A DNA stretch of 64,000 nt, taken from assembly GCA_037501455.1 (NCBI GenBank), contig CM074858.1, positions 13,814,501 to 13,878,500 on the forward strand. The letters are read 5' to 3'. A program made the translations under genes and the position numbers. The notes beneath the pieces were generated by a model. It was not told the DNA's origin and made no database searches. It saw only the letters and a list, made by a program, of their open reading frames with translations. The stretch is from Lantana camara (Eukaryota > Streptophyta > Magnoliopsida > Lamiales > Verbenaceae). Positions 21,392-33,664 of this stretch are shown here, in pieces. Every line of letters begins with the position of its first letter. Within the stretch, counting starts at the first letter, position 1.

Positions 21392-23903
21392 TGTAGCACC
21401 CGGAACGCTAGGCACCACATCCCCCGCACTATAGCCCCAATCCAAATATGAAATGGTCAATCCATATATGAACCAAAGCTATAGCGAACGGGAGACAAAA
21501 AAAAAAACTACACAAGGCTAGGCGGGACTAACCCCAAACCACATAATCAATTCAGAGTAATAAAAGCGGAAGCAATAATTCAATCAATACTTATAGGTAC
21601 CATATTTATTTATTTACTAAAAGATACCAACATTTACATCATCAATACAATATGATCTCCAAAAGAAGCCACAAGGCATGCTACAAAACAGAAGTATCAA
21701 TACATGAACAAAATGTGAGATGAAGTGTGCTAGATCCGAATTAAAGACACTCTAGACTCTAATTCCCGCCTAGCACGCCCTGCAAAACAACTGAAAAGTT
21801 GAGGTGTCAGTCCAACACGGACTGAGCGAGGGGTATAAATAAATATAAGCGCACATACATGCAAGTTATAATCTCGGGTATTATTTTTTGGAAAATAACA
21901 ATACAATTTAATAGAATAAGAGATACTATCGCCTGAGGTTACAACTAATTCAATTTATTAACTTAACACTCCAATACAATCAATCAGTGGCCCGGCGAGT
22001 GAGGGCAAATCTCCAACCTTACTCCGACTGTGTACAATCAATCAATCAATTATTCAATAGTTAGTTGATCATGCGAATCATTATGGTGCACAAGTAGTAG
22101 TTTCAGTCCATCCTTCTTCCTCCGGGTGATGGTGGGATTGTAAGGCCCCACCATCCAATCAGTCTGGGCAGAGGGTACATGAATCCCTAAGCCCGGAACT
22201 CCTTCCTCCCCTAATCTCCTAGGGGGTTCAGGGGTCATCCCAATTTGGTGAGAGTAGCTCTCGAGTTACCCATCAGCCCATGCTTTCCCGGTTGGCTCGA
22301 GCCACTACCCTCGGGCCCACAGTGCAATACAATACTCGCCCAGTCAATCAATCAATCAATTCCTTCAATAGTTTGATAAATCATTTGAAAACCAATCTCA
22401 TTTGAAACTATAGATATAAAGATAAGTTTTGGCTTAAAACTTCACATAGGTTATACGGGTTCTATGTATCTAGAATTAAACCTCACCTGAACGACCCAAA
22501 ACAAACAAGGAAACAGCTCACGGGGCCTGGTCCTCGTCACCAGGAAGCTGGTTTGTGCAAGAAAGACAATTGTCCGTGAGACACGACTTAAAATGTACCA
22601 AATAGGACGAACGACAGAAATGCAACGAGATGACGAGTATGATAGAATGTACCATGAAAATATCTCGTTCTAACATGTACGCAATCATATAATACATGCA
22701 TACGTACAACCATGCATGCAAAACAATATGCATAAAAAACAGAGGGTGGCACGCCCGTGTCACTAATATACACTAAGCCGTGACACCCCCGTGTCGGGGT
22801 ACAGCGGATAATATGCATGAAAATAGAAGGTGACACGCCCGTGTCACCCTTACAAAGCAAACCGTGACACCCCCGTGTCACGGTACAAAAAACCAGAGCA
22901 TCATGCACCCCCGTGTCACGCTGTACAAGGCCAAAGTTGACACGCCCGTGTCAACTGTACGCAGCAGAAAAAAAACGGGGCAATCAGCATAACAACAACG
23001 AAACAACAACAACAACAACAACAACCAACAAAATGATCCACACTCAAGTCCAAACGCATATATTTCATGCAATAAACATACTAGCTTACATATAGATCAA
23101 TAACAATTCATAAAACACATAATTCCAAGGTAGATCATCAAAGATTCATCAAATGAAACCCATTTCATCATTCATGCTCCAAGCTCAATAAAACTCAAGA
23201 TAATGCATCCAACTTAAGCTCAAAGTTCATAAATAAGTTTCCAACAACCAATACACAATTTAACCAATTCAATACAAAGCCCTATCTATACCATATTTCC
23301 AAGAAAATCATCTATTCTCCAAAGTTACCTCAAAGGAAAGAAATGGAAGATAAGAAGAAGGTATGATGTTGATGATGCTTGAATGATTACAAAACCCACA
23401 AATATGAAGCTTGTAAGATGAAATCTCCCTACTCCTTCACAAGGGTTTGTCTCGGTTGAGCAAGGAAAGCAAGAACAAAGTATATGAAATGTTTTGTATG
23501 AAATGGGAAGGCATGGTACGTGAAATGCTGCTATGAAGGAGAAGAAATTAGACAATTTGCTATTAAGTCCTTCCATTATTTAAGTCATGAAATTAGGTTC
23601 AATTCCATATCAATTGATCAATTAGGTCCAATGCAATTACGTCCCCAAAATCATGAAAATGAGCAAGTAAGGCCATAAAGAATTAAATCACGTTCGGGAA
23701 ATTAATTCATGTTACAATCACGTTCAATATATGCGATAATTATAATATGATATGAATTTTAAAAAAAAAATACTTAGAATATAATTTTATGAAATTATGT
23801 CATGACATGAAAATCAAAGAAATGATCAATTAATAATTAAAATCTAACTCTCAAATTCACACGTGTCGATCATACCTGAAATGCCGAAAGATGGGGCGTT
23901 ACA
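21392..23903 (-). repeat. 5' LTR of chromovirus B
   Basis: Same ends as 14058-16563 and highly similar over its whole length. Includes the dyad cluster at 22745-22956. Confidence 0.94.
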
Positions 23904-24991
23904 AGGTGACCATGGACTTCGTGTCAGGCTTGCCTAGAGCTAAAGGAGGATTCAATAAAATTTGTGTGATTATCGACAGATTGACTAAGTCTGCCCATTT
24001 TCTTAAAGTTCGGATGTCGGATAAGGTACCGAAGCTAGCAGAGTTGTATGTGCAGGAAATTGTAAGATTACACGGAATTCTAGTCAGTATAGTTTCGGAT
24101 CGGGATCCGAGGTTCACTTCGATCTTTTGGCAGAATCTTCAGAGATGTTTGGGTACCAGACTCAAGTTTAGCACTGCTTCGCACCCTCAGATAGATGGTC
24201 AGTCGGAGAGGTTGATTCAGTATTTGGAGGATATGCTTAGGGCGTGTGTTTTAGATTTTCAGGATAAGTGGGACGAGCATCTGACTTTAGTTGAATTTGC
24301 TTATAATAACAGCTATCAGGGTTCAATTGGAATGGCTCCTTACGAGGCTTTATATGGAAGGAAGTGTAGATCTCCTTTGTTGTGGGATATTGAGGATTGG
24401 AGATGGACTGAAGAACATAAACGCGAGCGAGCCGAACCTAAGGAAAATATTACTGCTACTATTGAGAAGGTTCATAAGATTAGGCAAAAAATGAAAGTGG
24501 CTCAGTCTCGTCAGAAGAGTTACGCTGATAAAAGAAGAAGGCCTTTACAATTCGAGGTGGAAGACAGAGTCTTTTTAAAAGCATCTCCGAGAAAGGGTTT
24601 CACTCGAATCGGTAAAGGTGGAAAACTCAGTCCCCGATATCTTGGACCGTTTGAGATTTTAGAAAGAATTGGAAAAACGGCGTACAAATTGGATTTACCG
24701 CCAAATTTGGCCGGGATACATAACGTGTTTCACGTTTCCCAGCTTCGTAAGTATTATCCCGATGAGGCAACAATTCTCCCACTTGAAGAGGTTCAGTTAG
24801 AGCCAGATTTGACGATTGAGAAACATCCAGTTGCAATTCAGGATCGAAAAATGCAAGAATTGAGAAACTGGCAAATTCCTTTAGTCAGGGTACTCTGGAG
24901 GGATTAGAAATCAGAGGAGTCCACTTGGGAAACCGAGGAAAAGATGAAGAGTTTGTATCCGGATTTGTTTGAGAACTCGGTTCGGACTTGA
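23904..24991 (+). pseudogene. Integrase core and chromodomain, chromovirus A (continuation)
   Basis: Resumes element A after element B, starting in the AGGTG duplication. It encodes the DDE core with acidic residues in VTMDFVSGLP, VSDRDPRF and DGQSERLI, the GPFEILERIG region, and the C-terminal chromodomain. A TAG at 24905-24907 interrupts the chromodomain (VLWRD, stop, then KSEESTWETEEK). The natural stop appears to be the TGA at 24989-24991. The open frame seems to start upstream at 23891, but those first bases are LTR of element B. Confidence 0.9.
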
Positions 24992-25006
24992 GGACAAGTC
25001 CTTTTT

Positions 25007-25018
25007 AAGGGGGAAGGA
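25007..25018 (+). other. Polypurine tract of chromovirus A
   Basis: AAGGGGGAAGGA directly before the 3' LTR. Confidence 0.88.
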
Positions 25019-25019
25019 T

Positions 25020-27987
25020 TGTGACACCCCGACTTTCAGGCCGTACAGGTATAACTTATGTGCGCGATTTACATTATTTAAATTCATATTCTTTACTCTT
25101 TTAATTCTTATTTTAAATATTTCTTATGAATTTGAGTGATTCTTAATTGAGTATGTACGTAATTTGTTATGGATTGATTCGTTTATGCTTGAATTGAATT
25201 CGGAATTTTTCGTGGTTTTAGTATGTTGGAGATTTATGTGTTATGAACTTTGATTTATGCTCGTTATATGTTTTCGAATCTATATGTTGAGCTTTTGAAT
25301 TATTTGTTTCGTTTGGAACCTAAAGGAGGCTAAAAAGCTTTTAGCGCAACTTAGGTTCCAATGTGTGTATTTTGAGCTCGGGAATTCGGATTCGAATTCC
25401 GTCACCACCATTGAACTCGTTTCGACGATTCGGGTTCGATGGACTAAGCCTCATAACCTTTTAAGATCAATCGATGCTCCGAAATCCGACCGGAAACTTA
25501 CCTCACTCCTATATGACTACCTTTCACCTATTTGCACTTTAGTCCCTCAATTCTTGGCATATTACCCTCAACCTTGGCCCCACAACCCACCAACACCATA
25601 TACTATCATCTCTCCCTCTCCTCTATCTCGGTACATACAAGAAAAGAGAGAAAATGTGCAGCAACTTTGGAGTTCAAAGCTTCAAACCCGTCACTATTCA
25701 CCCCAAGGAGAGATTGAGCTCTAATCTCCATTTTCTTCCAACTTCTTCAAGGGGTAAGCTAGTATTTGATATGTACATGATTATATGATCATTTTGAGCT
25801 ATTAATTCCAAGCTTTGAGCTATGTTTGGTGTGATTATGGAGTATGGCTTGAATTATGAGGGTTTGATGATCACCTTGGTTTCATGGAGTTAAACTTTGA
25901 TTTGAAGTTGTATATTTGATCTCTTATGACTCTAAATTGATTATATGAATCCCCTTTTGATGATGGTTGAGCTTGGTGAAAGTTACCATTAATGGAATTC
26001 AAATTCTTGCTTGGATGAACTTGAGATATATGATGAATCTTGAACCTTTTATGATGGTTGGGTGAATATATGTTGATCATAGAGTGATTTACCTTTGTTT
26101 GCATGCATTTTGTGGCTTGAGATTGTTGCTTGTCGTTGCTGCGTGTTGCTTTGCTTCTTCCTCTGTTTTTCTTGGCGCAGAGTACTGTAGCTGCTGTATT
26201 TTTTTTTTCGAAGACGAAGGGCCAACACGGCCGTGTCAGCTTTGTACATGTTTTGGACACGACCATGTCAACCTCTCGACTTGGAGAAAATTATTTTTAT
26301 AAAATCGGACACGGTCGTGTCCATTTTGAACTAAAACTCAACACGACCGTGTCAGTGTCTCGGATTAAGCTCTTGAATTAATTTTAATCGAACACGGCCG
26401 TGTCCATTTTGAACTAAAACCCAACACGGCCGTGTCATTTGAAAATATGGCGGCGGCAATTGCTCGTTTTATCGCTTCGTTATTTTTCTTTGTATTTTCT
26501 TTCTTCATTTATGACTCGTATGCATTTTTAGCTTGTTATATTATGCGTTATGTGCCTTGTTTTGAACTTATGACCTTATTTGATATGAATTGTGTCAATA
26601 AGAATTGGTAGGATTTATTTGGCATGTTTATGCATTTCAATTGCATTCCTTGCATTCACAAGCATTGCTGAGCGTCTATTTGGTTCATATTTGAGTCTAA
26701 GTGTCAGGTCTTGTTCTCTTTTGCGTTTCAAAGCCTCTTCCGGTCGCGCAAGAGCCCAAAGCTTAGGTGGTTGGTTGCCGTTCGATCCTATCTTTTGTCT
26801 CTTTTGTTAAGGTGAGGTTAGGAATTTATTAGCTATTGACCTATGGCCTATAATGTGATGATTTCTCACTCGCATACGGATATGTTATACATATTTAAAT
26901 ATGAGTGCTTAAATTATGTTTATGATCTGTGGAAGATTTGAACTTTATGGAAATAATATAAGTAAGAGCATATATAAGCTCGAGTTTGAATCTCTTTTAA
27001 TACGTTTTGTTATGTTGAGCGAGTTGTGCCCTGAAAGATGGGAATTTGGTCCGTTTTGGTTTGCTGGGCCCTGGAGACGTGGGTAAGGGAGACCTAGGAC
27101 GACCACGGGGTCGCCGGGTTTGACCACTGTGCACGCTCTCATTTGAGATATTCACGTGCGACCTAGGGAGGTTGGGAAGGCGTGATATCTTGAGCCCTCG
27201 GTGGATAATCGGGGAAGGCATATCGTGGGTTGGCTACCTCGTATGTTTTTGGTAATGTAGGTGCTAGGGTTTGATTCCCGATACACCATGGATGCAAGGG
27301 TGGATTTGTGATTTGATATTTATGTTTGAAGGAGTAAGGGATAGTCCGTTCTCGCCGGGCTTTTGTTTTATTTGACTGATAGATTATGGATCGAGATAGG
27401 TTCTTTTCTTACTATATGTTAGTTTCGGGAAATGGTTTTGGTGTGCAAAACCCTAGCCTCCATTCATGACTATCCCCTTTTGATTTATGCTATGCTCTAT
27501 ACGTATTTAAGGTGTGGATGTGTTAAGCCCCTCACTCAGTCGAGTTGTGAGACTGACCCTCTCCTTTCCCTTTCAGGTGTACCGAGCTAGGCGGGGAAGT
27601 GCGAGTCTTGGTCTTGTACTTGTGTGTCTAGGTCGAGTTGCATTCGTATTTCTTGCATTTTGGATACTCTTATTATGTATTTGATGCCAGAATTTTATTT
27701 TTGAAGAATTATGGACTTTTTGATGTAGATACTCGATCTTTTGGGCCGTGAGGCCATTGTATATAATGTATATGTTAGCTATAGAGCTCTTTTCGATCCT
27801 ATTTACTGCTTCCGCGTATCTGTTCTGTTTAATTTGCGCTCTGTTCGAGTTTTAGTCCTGCTTAGCCTAGCGTGTGAGTGTAGGTTCCCGTTCGCTTGGA
27901 CTCGGACTCATGTATGGAAATGCATTGCATATGTGGGTTCGGGTTTAGGTGTGGGGGATGTGGTGGCCCACCGTTCCGGGCGCTACA
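25020..27987 (+). repeat. 3' LTR of chromovirus A
   Basis: Starts TGTGACACCC and ends GGGCGCTACA, followed by the target duplication ATATG. It is about 59 bp longer than the 5' LTR, mainly through a short segment near 27810-27870 that the 5' LTR lacks. Confidence 0.93.
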
Positions 27988-27992
27988 ATATG

Positions 27993-28222
27993 CCACCTGT
28001 ATAATACGTGAAAATATTATCTGACGTGGAAATGTTGTCATCGTCTATGTCATCATAAATGCCACGTGTCCATAGTCTCCGGTATGAAACAGTGGAACCC
28101 GACGAGAATTATCCCAAAATTGACACATTTTTGGAGTTAGTGGACTTTTTTGTCGCCGGAAAATTTACTGTCCTGAAAACGCTAGTGAGGATCAGTTGGT
28201 ATCTTGATTTTGTATTTTTTCC
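27993..28222 (-). repeat. MULE right terminal inverted repeat, outer part
   Basis: Reverse complement of 5898-6132 with scattered differences. It ends at the 11-bp target duplication. Confidence 0.85.
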
Positions 28223-28386
28223 TATATCTGTGGTTTTCGTTGGGGCAAAAGTGAAGCGGATGCCAAATTTGTCGAAGCATTGCTACGGATCTGTAAATTG
28301 TTTTTGGGGGGTCAGGAGCGATGGGTTTTATTTTTCAGGGAAAATCCCCCCGTTAATTGGGAGAAAAAGTATGATTGGAGTACTTA
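28223..28386 (+). pseudogene. SPH copy 2, 3' part
   Basis: Continues SPH copy 2 after the insertion, starting with the target duplicate (28223-28233) and GGTTTTCGTTGGG. Compared with copy 3 it has lost about 14 bp near 28262 (between GCGGA and GCCAAAT), and one A in the run before CCCCCC near 28340. Both losses change the frame, so this copy was damaged by more than the insertion. The position equivalent to the stop of copy 3 is 28384-28386. The open frame 28059-28433 crosses this region in a wrong frame and is not a gene. Confidence 0.85.
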
Positions 28387-28900
28387 AAAAGCGAAGGGAT
28401 AGATTTTTCAATAAATTGTTAAATAAGATTTGAAATGATCGTCGATTATGCTATCAATTTCTTTTGATTTGATAGAAACAGATCAAGAACTTACATGTTA
28501 TGCCTTGTTAAATTTTGAGTTGAAAAGTTTATGCTTTAAGTGTGAAAAAAATAATACATAAGTTCAATTATATCTCGGGCCTTTTGTTAATCTATGTGTA
28601 TATTTATATATTTCTTTTATACTTTAAAACCAAGAGTTGATTATGAAGTGTCTCACTAGCAGGGCAAGGCGTACCATGACTTGGCAGTACACGCGCCATC
28701 CCAACTACATGGTCCTGCAATGGACACATACCTTCAATGGCCTTAAAAATAAAAATCATGTAGCACCAATTCTTCGTACGCATGTTCAGCAAATAAATAG
28801 GATTACAGTTGTAACTATAAGACAAATACCTCCCCGTACTTATAATATTCCACCTCAACGCAAGCCACCTGAAAGTATACCCCTGCAACTTAATAATCTC
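28387..28900. other. 3' flank of SPH copy 2
   Basis: Paralogous to 2223-2700 downstream of copy 1 up to about 28880, with no gene visible. The open frame from 28637 is chance: it runs through this flank and the poly-A. A run of 24 A residues follows at 28901-28924, where the shared sequence ends. Confidence 0.7.
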
Positions 28901-28924
28901 AAAAAAAAAAAAAAAAAAAAAAAA
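28901..28924. repeat. Poly-A run at the edge of the duplicated unit
   Basis: 24 A residues at the junction between the SPH unit and retroelement sequence. Could be a LINE or SINE tail scar or simple-sequence growth. Confidence 0.9.
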
Positions 28925-29837
28925 GGTGGCTACATTAATTATGTCAAGTTGAGGCTACAGAACTATGACACCTCGTCTGCTCGCACGTACAGGTTTGTGC
29001 TACGTGATGAGGCTAAAATACGCTCGGTATTTGTATGAGATACGTGGCTAAATCCCGGCGTTACAGCGTGGCGCCTCAAGGACACCTCAGATCCTCCCTC
29101 GTGGATGAGCACTTCCCTCAAGGAAATATCCGTTCCACTTTCACAAGTAGCCTGGGGCTCCCCGAGCATATGAGCAAGGTTATAGAAATGAAAGACAAGT
29201 GACCCTCGGAGCTGCTTCTGAGCTGACCCCTGAGGGAATTCCTTCACCATCATGAGTGCGAAATCATTCCACTCCTGACCAACGCCTTAGGTCCAGTTGC
29301 ACCTCGAACCTGCGAGCCCCAAGGCCCACATCAAAACCCGAGCGTACTTGGTCCTCGGTAATAACCCAAAAGGCTCCCTGACACATAATACATGCCAGCG
29401 TAGTTGCCACTGTTTCCCGCCACTCACCTTTTCATAGGCTTTTGCAAGAGATCCCTTTCAGAGGTCCCTCATCACGCCACGTGTCTAGGGTAACACCAAT
29501 GCAGGACCACTTGGTGGCAATTACCAAAAGGGCCCTGACCCTCAATTACAAATACCCAGAGATCATCTCAATCTATAAGCAAGCCCTAATACTTGAAGCT
29601 CTATTCTTACTTCATCTTCCACATCGCCTGTGTCTGACTTGAGCGTCGGAGAGCCAAATTGGATATCACCCCCAATTCCCCCAGCTTAACCTTTTGACCC
29701 TTTTTGTGTTTGTTCCTAGCAGGTAGAGTCCAATCATTTCTGGTGACCTTTGCCTGAGCTTTGAGACTCTGTTTTCCCTCCTATACAAATTCTAAAGTGT
29801 TGGAGTTTTGCCACCTTGGATCAGACCCCATCATTTT
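28925..29837 (+). mobile_element. Tat/Ogre-like LTR remnant
   Basis: Contains CTGACTTGAGCGTCGGAGAG near 29634 and ends close to a PBS-like site, TTTTGGCGCCGTCTGTG. That arrangement (CTTGAGCGTCGGAG upstream, GGCGCCGTCTGTG at the end) is familiar from LTR ends of the plant Ty3 Tat group. The 5' boundary is not clear. No coding domain was found; the minus open frame 28963-29253 has no recognisable motif. Confidence 0.5.
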
Positions 29838-29851
29838 TGGCGCCGTCTGTG
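29838..29851 (+). other. Primer-binding-site-like sequence of the Tat-like remnant
   Basis: TGGCGCCGTCTGTG a few bases after a CA that could end the LTR. Confidence 0.5.
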
Positions 29852-30325
29852 TGAAACCAGTCTTCTTTTTCTCTTTGCTAGTTGAGAAACAAACACTCCG
29901 ATTCACTGTTAGTGTGCATAATTCCCTATTTTTCATGAGATGGTGGCTGTATTTTAATGCTTATATATGAGGTAAATTGGTGTTTTGATGTGTTTTGTGT
30001 ATTTATTGCAAGGTTGGTCCAGTTTTCTTATTTTTGGAGTTTTTGGGCGGACATTGAAAACTGTTGTATTGATCTTATGCCCAAGAAATGCCGTCAGTCA
30101 TGTATGTTGCTGTATCCTTGAGGAGGGCCTAGTTAGATGTATGAGACATGGAAGATATGAAGTGTATGGGACTTTAATCTTGTGGACCGTGAAATATTGA
30201 AAGCTAAATTAATTGGGAAGAGGCCCAATTGAGTCAAGCTTGGGAAGTCCATTGATGATTAAGCTTCAGGATATGAGCTTTAGACTTATTTTAAGGCCTA
30301 CTTAATTAATTATTTAATGGGGCCC
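29852..30325 (+). mobile_element. Retroelement sequence, left part of an Athila-like LTR
   Basis: No coding domain. The sequence from about 29965 to 30325 continues, after removal of the gag-only element (30326-39169), at 39170 and ends in an Athila-type LTR end and primer site near 40291-40314. I therefore take it as the left part of that LTR; where the LTR begins is not clear. Confidence 0.4.
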
Positions 30326-32375
30326 TGTAACGCCCCTTAACACTACAACCCCGCACCGTTGTACTTCCCGAGTGGATGTGAGACCTAGCATTCGAGAAAT
30401 ACTCCGGTGAACGGACAAGACTATATAATACCAGAGTATGAAATTTAAACGCAACGGAAAATAAACTTGAGCAATAAAAGAGGACAATATATAACGAAAC
30501 ACATATTATTAAGTTGGATAAGTAATTACAACGATAGATCTAATTTCATAGGAGAGTGCTTATTGAAATAGGTACATGCACTCTTAGTATAAACCTGATT
30601 ATCTAAGATATGACACCTTAAAGCTTCAAGATACCTCTAAGGCGTCGTTCCGTGGATTCCTGAAATCATCCATTTGAAACCAGGCGAGAGGTTAGTCAAA
30701 GTGACTAAGTGAAGGGGGTGTAATAACTTTTAGGTATAAGTATATGTATATATATTTATATGATCAAGAAGATCTTGATCAAAATATTGGCAATATGATA
30801 TAGCAAATAGGGAACGGTTCATAGTAATTGTTGAAATAGGGATAGGGGTAATTGGAAATCTTCGTAGAAATATGAACCTTTTGTAACAAGAACTTTAATA
30901 CCCGCAAGCTAGGCCTCTCCATCCGTAACTCCTTAAATCATGATAAAATAGTAACGACGTTGATCAAGACACCGATACTTCAATAAAATCAATATGATAA
31001 TAACTCCGCTACTCCTTGGTGTCAGTAGGGAAGCCAACCCTAGAGACCATGAACACGATTCGGGAGGCAGCTATCTCTCCCTCATCCCTTGGCGTGGAGT
31101 AACTAACCTCCAGTTAAACCACTAACAAGAGGTGGTGGCAGTTCGCAACACCAACAATACCCTCGGCCCGATACCTTCCGGGTAATTGCTCGCTACGGAT
31201 ACAGCCGGGGCCCATGACATGAATCAAGAACAATATTTTGCTTGCATAACCCGGAATCAATGTTTTGATAAAGTGGACTTGAAATATATAATGTCTTAAT
31301 AAAACGTTGATTCCGGCATGAAAGTATTTTTCCTTTAAGAGGGACATTGTAGTACAATAATATATATATGGGGTAGTAAATCAAAATGATAGGTAGGCTT
31401 GGAAATTGTTTTTATATAGATACATATGTATAGCATGGTTCCAGTTGAAAACATTTTAACCCTCACCGAGTGTCTTGATGGTCTAGATAAAATCCTTGGG
31501 ATTCCACTGTTCAATTATATCCTCGCCTTGTTGAGAGGGAGACAATTGGGGCGTGAGGTTTAGGGAGAGAGGGAGTGATTTTTGTGTTGATTTTGTGAGT
31601 TATAAATGATGCTTGAGGGGGGTATTTATAGGTAGTCATGAGGGGTCTTTGAGCAATTTATGAAAGTTTAAGGCAGATGTGGTTGTCTATTATTTCAACA
31701 AATGCTTGGTAATTATTTAAGAGATGTGGTTAAATTACATCTTAAACAAATGCTTGGTAATTATATAGGTAATGTGGAGAAATTACATTCATTTAATTAA
31801 ATCTTCTAGAAGCTTATGTTGTCATGAATGATGTCATATTGAATAAAAATAAATGTAAAATAATATAAAATTTATTCAAGAGTCGAGAGGTAAAAACTTG
31901 AAGTAGTGAATTAATGAAAGAACGAGTGAAAAATAAGCTTCGTTTTGATTATAAATGTGGAATATTTAGAGCTTTCGTTTATAAATTATGAATATTAAAG
32001 ATGATGAAAATCATAAGAAAATTATATAGTCGAAGCTATGATAAAGTTTAAAGTTTGGAAAAATCATTATTATTTAGAGAAAAATTCAATGATCGTTTTA
32101 AGTATAATTTCGACTATTGAATAAAAGCTAATTTGTTTAAAATAAAATGACAATTTTTAAAAAGGAAAATATTTATAAAATATGCTATGATTGGAATCAA
32201 GTTTTGGTAAATGTATGAAAATTCACAAAATAATTCATGGATCGTTTTGACTATAATGTTGAATAGGGAAAACGATGAAATTCAAAAATATCTAAATTTA
32301 GGGTTAAGGTAGGGTTTTTGGCCGGTTTTGGTTACTACGGGAGTTAAAATGAGAATTAGGGTTTGGGCTGTTACA
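30326..32375 (-). repeat. Left LTR of the gag-only element
   Basis: 2050 bp, nearly identical in layout to 37119-39169. The reverse of a polypurine tract (ATCCTTCCCCCTTAAA) follows at 32376. Confidence 0.9.
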
Positions 32376-32452
32376 ATCCTTCCCCCTTAAAGAGAATCTG
32401 TCCTCAGATTCTACTCATGTTTCATAATAACGTTAGGTAATGTTTGTATCCT

Positions 32453-33664
32453 CTATCCATGATAAGCAGGTTTCCAAAGGAGAACTTTTTTTAAACACAT
32501 AAGGCAATTGTTCATGTAAAAAAAATTTAAATGCACACATAAGTGATGCAATGAATGCATGGCGCTAGGACCATATGAAGTAGTAACTGGCGTGTTTAGA
32601 AGGTGTACCGTACCCTCAACATTATTGGCAAGATTCGATTTCATGTTTCCTTCTACAGCATAAGCTCGTACTTTGGCCATCGGTTTCCCAGATGTTCCTT
32701 CTGTAGCCTTTCCTTTATTCCTTGGTTTTGGTCTTTTCGGATAATTTTCTATTTGATGATCAGGGTTTCCGCACCATAAACATGTACCAGCCTTCCTTCG
32801 ACATTCCTCCTCAGTATGCCCTCGCCTCTGACCGTACTCACAAATAATCTCTTCCTGAAGTTTTGGTGGTGCCTGTTGAGGCCTGGGCCAGGATTGCACT
32901 TGTTTCTTTCCGGAAGTTGACTTAAATGGTTCAGCGGGACGTTTGGATTCCTGGGATGACTTATAGGGTGGTTTGGAACGATTGTCTGCCAGATGGACTT
33001 CCTTATGTATGGCCTCCGTTTTCATAGCCGTTTCTACAGCCTTAGTGTAGGTTTCCAATTCAAATGGAGCTAAGGCCCATCAAAGATTGGATCTAAGACC
33101 ATCAACAAACCGTTTAATTTTGCGGCGTTCATCATGTAGGATATGTAGGGCATACTGGATTAGCCTAACAAACTGAGCTTCATATTTGGCCACTGATGCT
33201 TTGCCTTGAACTAGATTCATAAACTCTGCTTCTCGGGCATCCCTAGTCACCTGGGGAATATACTTGTCATAGAATACTCTTAAAAAGTCATTCCACCCAT
33301 GATTCACCTGATTTTCTGCCCAGACTCGTTTTGTATATTTCCACCAACTTAGGGCCGCTTCTTCGAGCATGAAGACAGCATACTGAACTCTTTCAGGTTC
33401 TTCAGGACTAATACCCATTGCTTCACAGATTTTCTCAAGACTTGCTATCCAGTTTCCAGCCTTCACATCATTGGGTTCTCCGAAGAATTTAGGTGGATCC
33501 ATCCGTAGAAACTTTTCTAAAGACTTCTCATTGTTACCTTTTGATCCATTAGCGCAGGTTTGCACTATCTCCTTTAAAGCATCTACTAGCTCAGAATTTC
33601 CTCCGGCCGAGGATACATCTTCTCTTGGTGGAGTGCTTTCTTGGGCGGTTCTTCGGGGAGACAT
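32453..33664 (-). pseudogene. Gag of the gag-only element, complete copy with stop
   Basis: The minus frame from Met at 33664 encodes a Ty3-type gag domain (FFGEPNDVKAGNWIASLEKI, WWKYTKRVWAE, FYDKYIPQVTRDA, EFMNLVQGK). It ends at a TGA (33077-33079) after LRSNL. It then continues at 33058 with a basic linker and CCHC-like fingers (CEYGQRRGHTEEEC, then CLWCGNPDHQIENY, where the last Cys is Tyr). A protease-like remnant follows (RAYAVEGN, then EGTVHLLNT) whose active site is not conserved. There is no RT. The same TGA is present in the second copy (36244-36246), so it is older than the tandem duplication. Confidence 0.82.

Larger units (their letters stand above)
14058..23903 (-). mobile_element. 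Ty3 chromovirus B, nested in A, opposite orientation
   Basis: A complete LTR retrotransposon on the minus strand with LTRs of 2506 and 2512 bp and a 5-bp target duplication AGGTG (14053-14057 and 23904-23908). Removing it rejoins the integrase gene of element A. The order on the minus strand is 5' LTR (right), primer site, gag, protease, RT, RNase H, integrase, polypurine tract, 3' LTR (left). Its proteins resemble those of A, but the LTR sequences are different families. The two LTRs look very similar with scattered substitutions. All coding parts carry stops, so it is not autonomous. Confidence 0.94.
7561..27987 (+). mobile_element. Ty3 chromovirus A (probably Tekay/Del-type), with nested element B
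   Basis: A full-length LTR retrotransposon with long LTRs (2909 and 2968 bp), TG..CA ends, an initiator-Met tRNA primer site, gag-pol in the order gag, protease, RT, RNase H, integrase, chromodomain, a polypurine tract and a 5-bp target duplication. The duplication is ATATG at 7556-7560 and 27988-27992. The integrase lies after RNase H, as in Ty3, and LTR length plus C-terminal chromodomain suggest the Tekay/Del lineage. The coding region is disabled by several stops, a frameshift and the insertion of element B at 14058. Confidence 0.93.
5898..28222. mobile_element. Mutator-like (MULE) non-autonomous element with a 20.4-kb nested insert
   Basis: The ends are inverted repeats: GGAAAAATGCAAAATCAGGA at the left, and its near reverse complement ending TGTATTTTTTCC at 28222. 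The flanks are an 11-bp target duplication (5887-5897 and 28223-28233, one mismatch). Long terminal inverted repeats with a 9-11 bp duplication are the signature of Mutator-like elements. Without the nested Ty3 element (7561-27987) and its extra target copy, the element is about 1.9 kb. It has no transposase, so it would depend on a partner elsewhere. Its interior (6268-7427) holds non-coding sequence, including a stretch that resembles a retrotransposon LTR. Confidence 0.85.

Noticed and set aside
5898..28222. An undescribed gene system in the insert
   Set aside because: All coding parts are standard gag-pol of two chromoviruses and no cargo gene was found.
28059..28433. Open frame of 124 codons with part of SPH
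   Set aside because: It starts inside the MULE repeat and reads SPH copy 2 in a wrong frame.
28637..29038. Open frame of 133 codons after SPH copy 2
   Set aside because: It crosses the non-coding SPH flank, the poly-A run (giving poly-Lys) and retroelement DNA; the paralogous flank after copy 1 does not keep it open.
28963..29253. Minus-strand frame of 96 codons
   Set aside because: Lies in the presumed Tat-like LTR remnant, with no recognisable motif.
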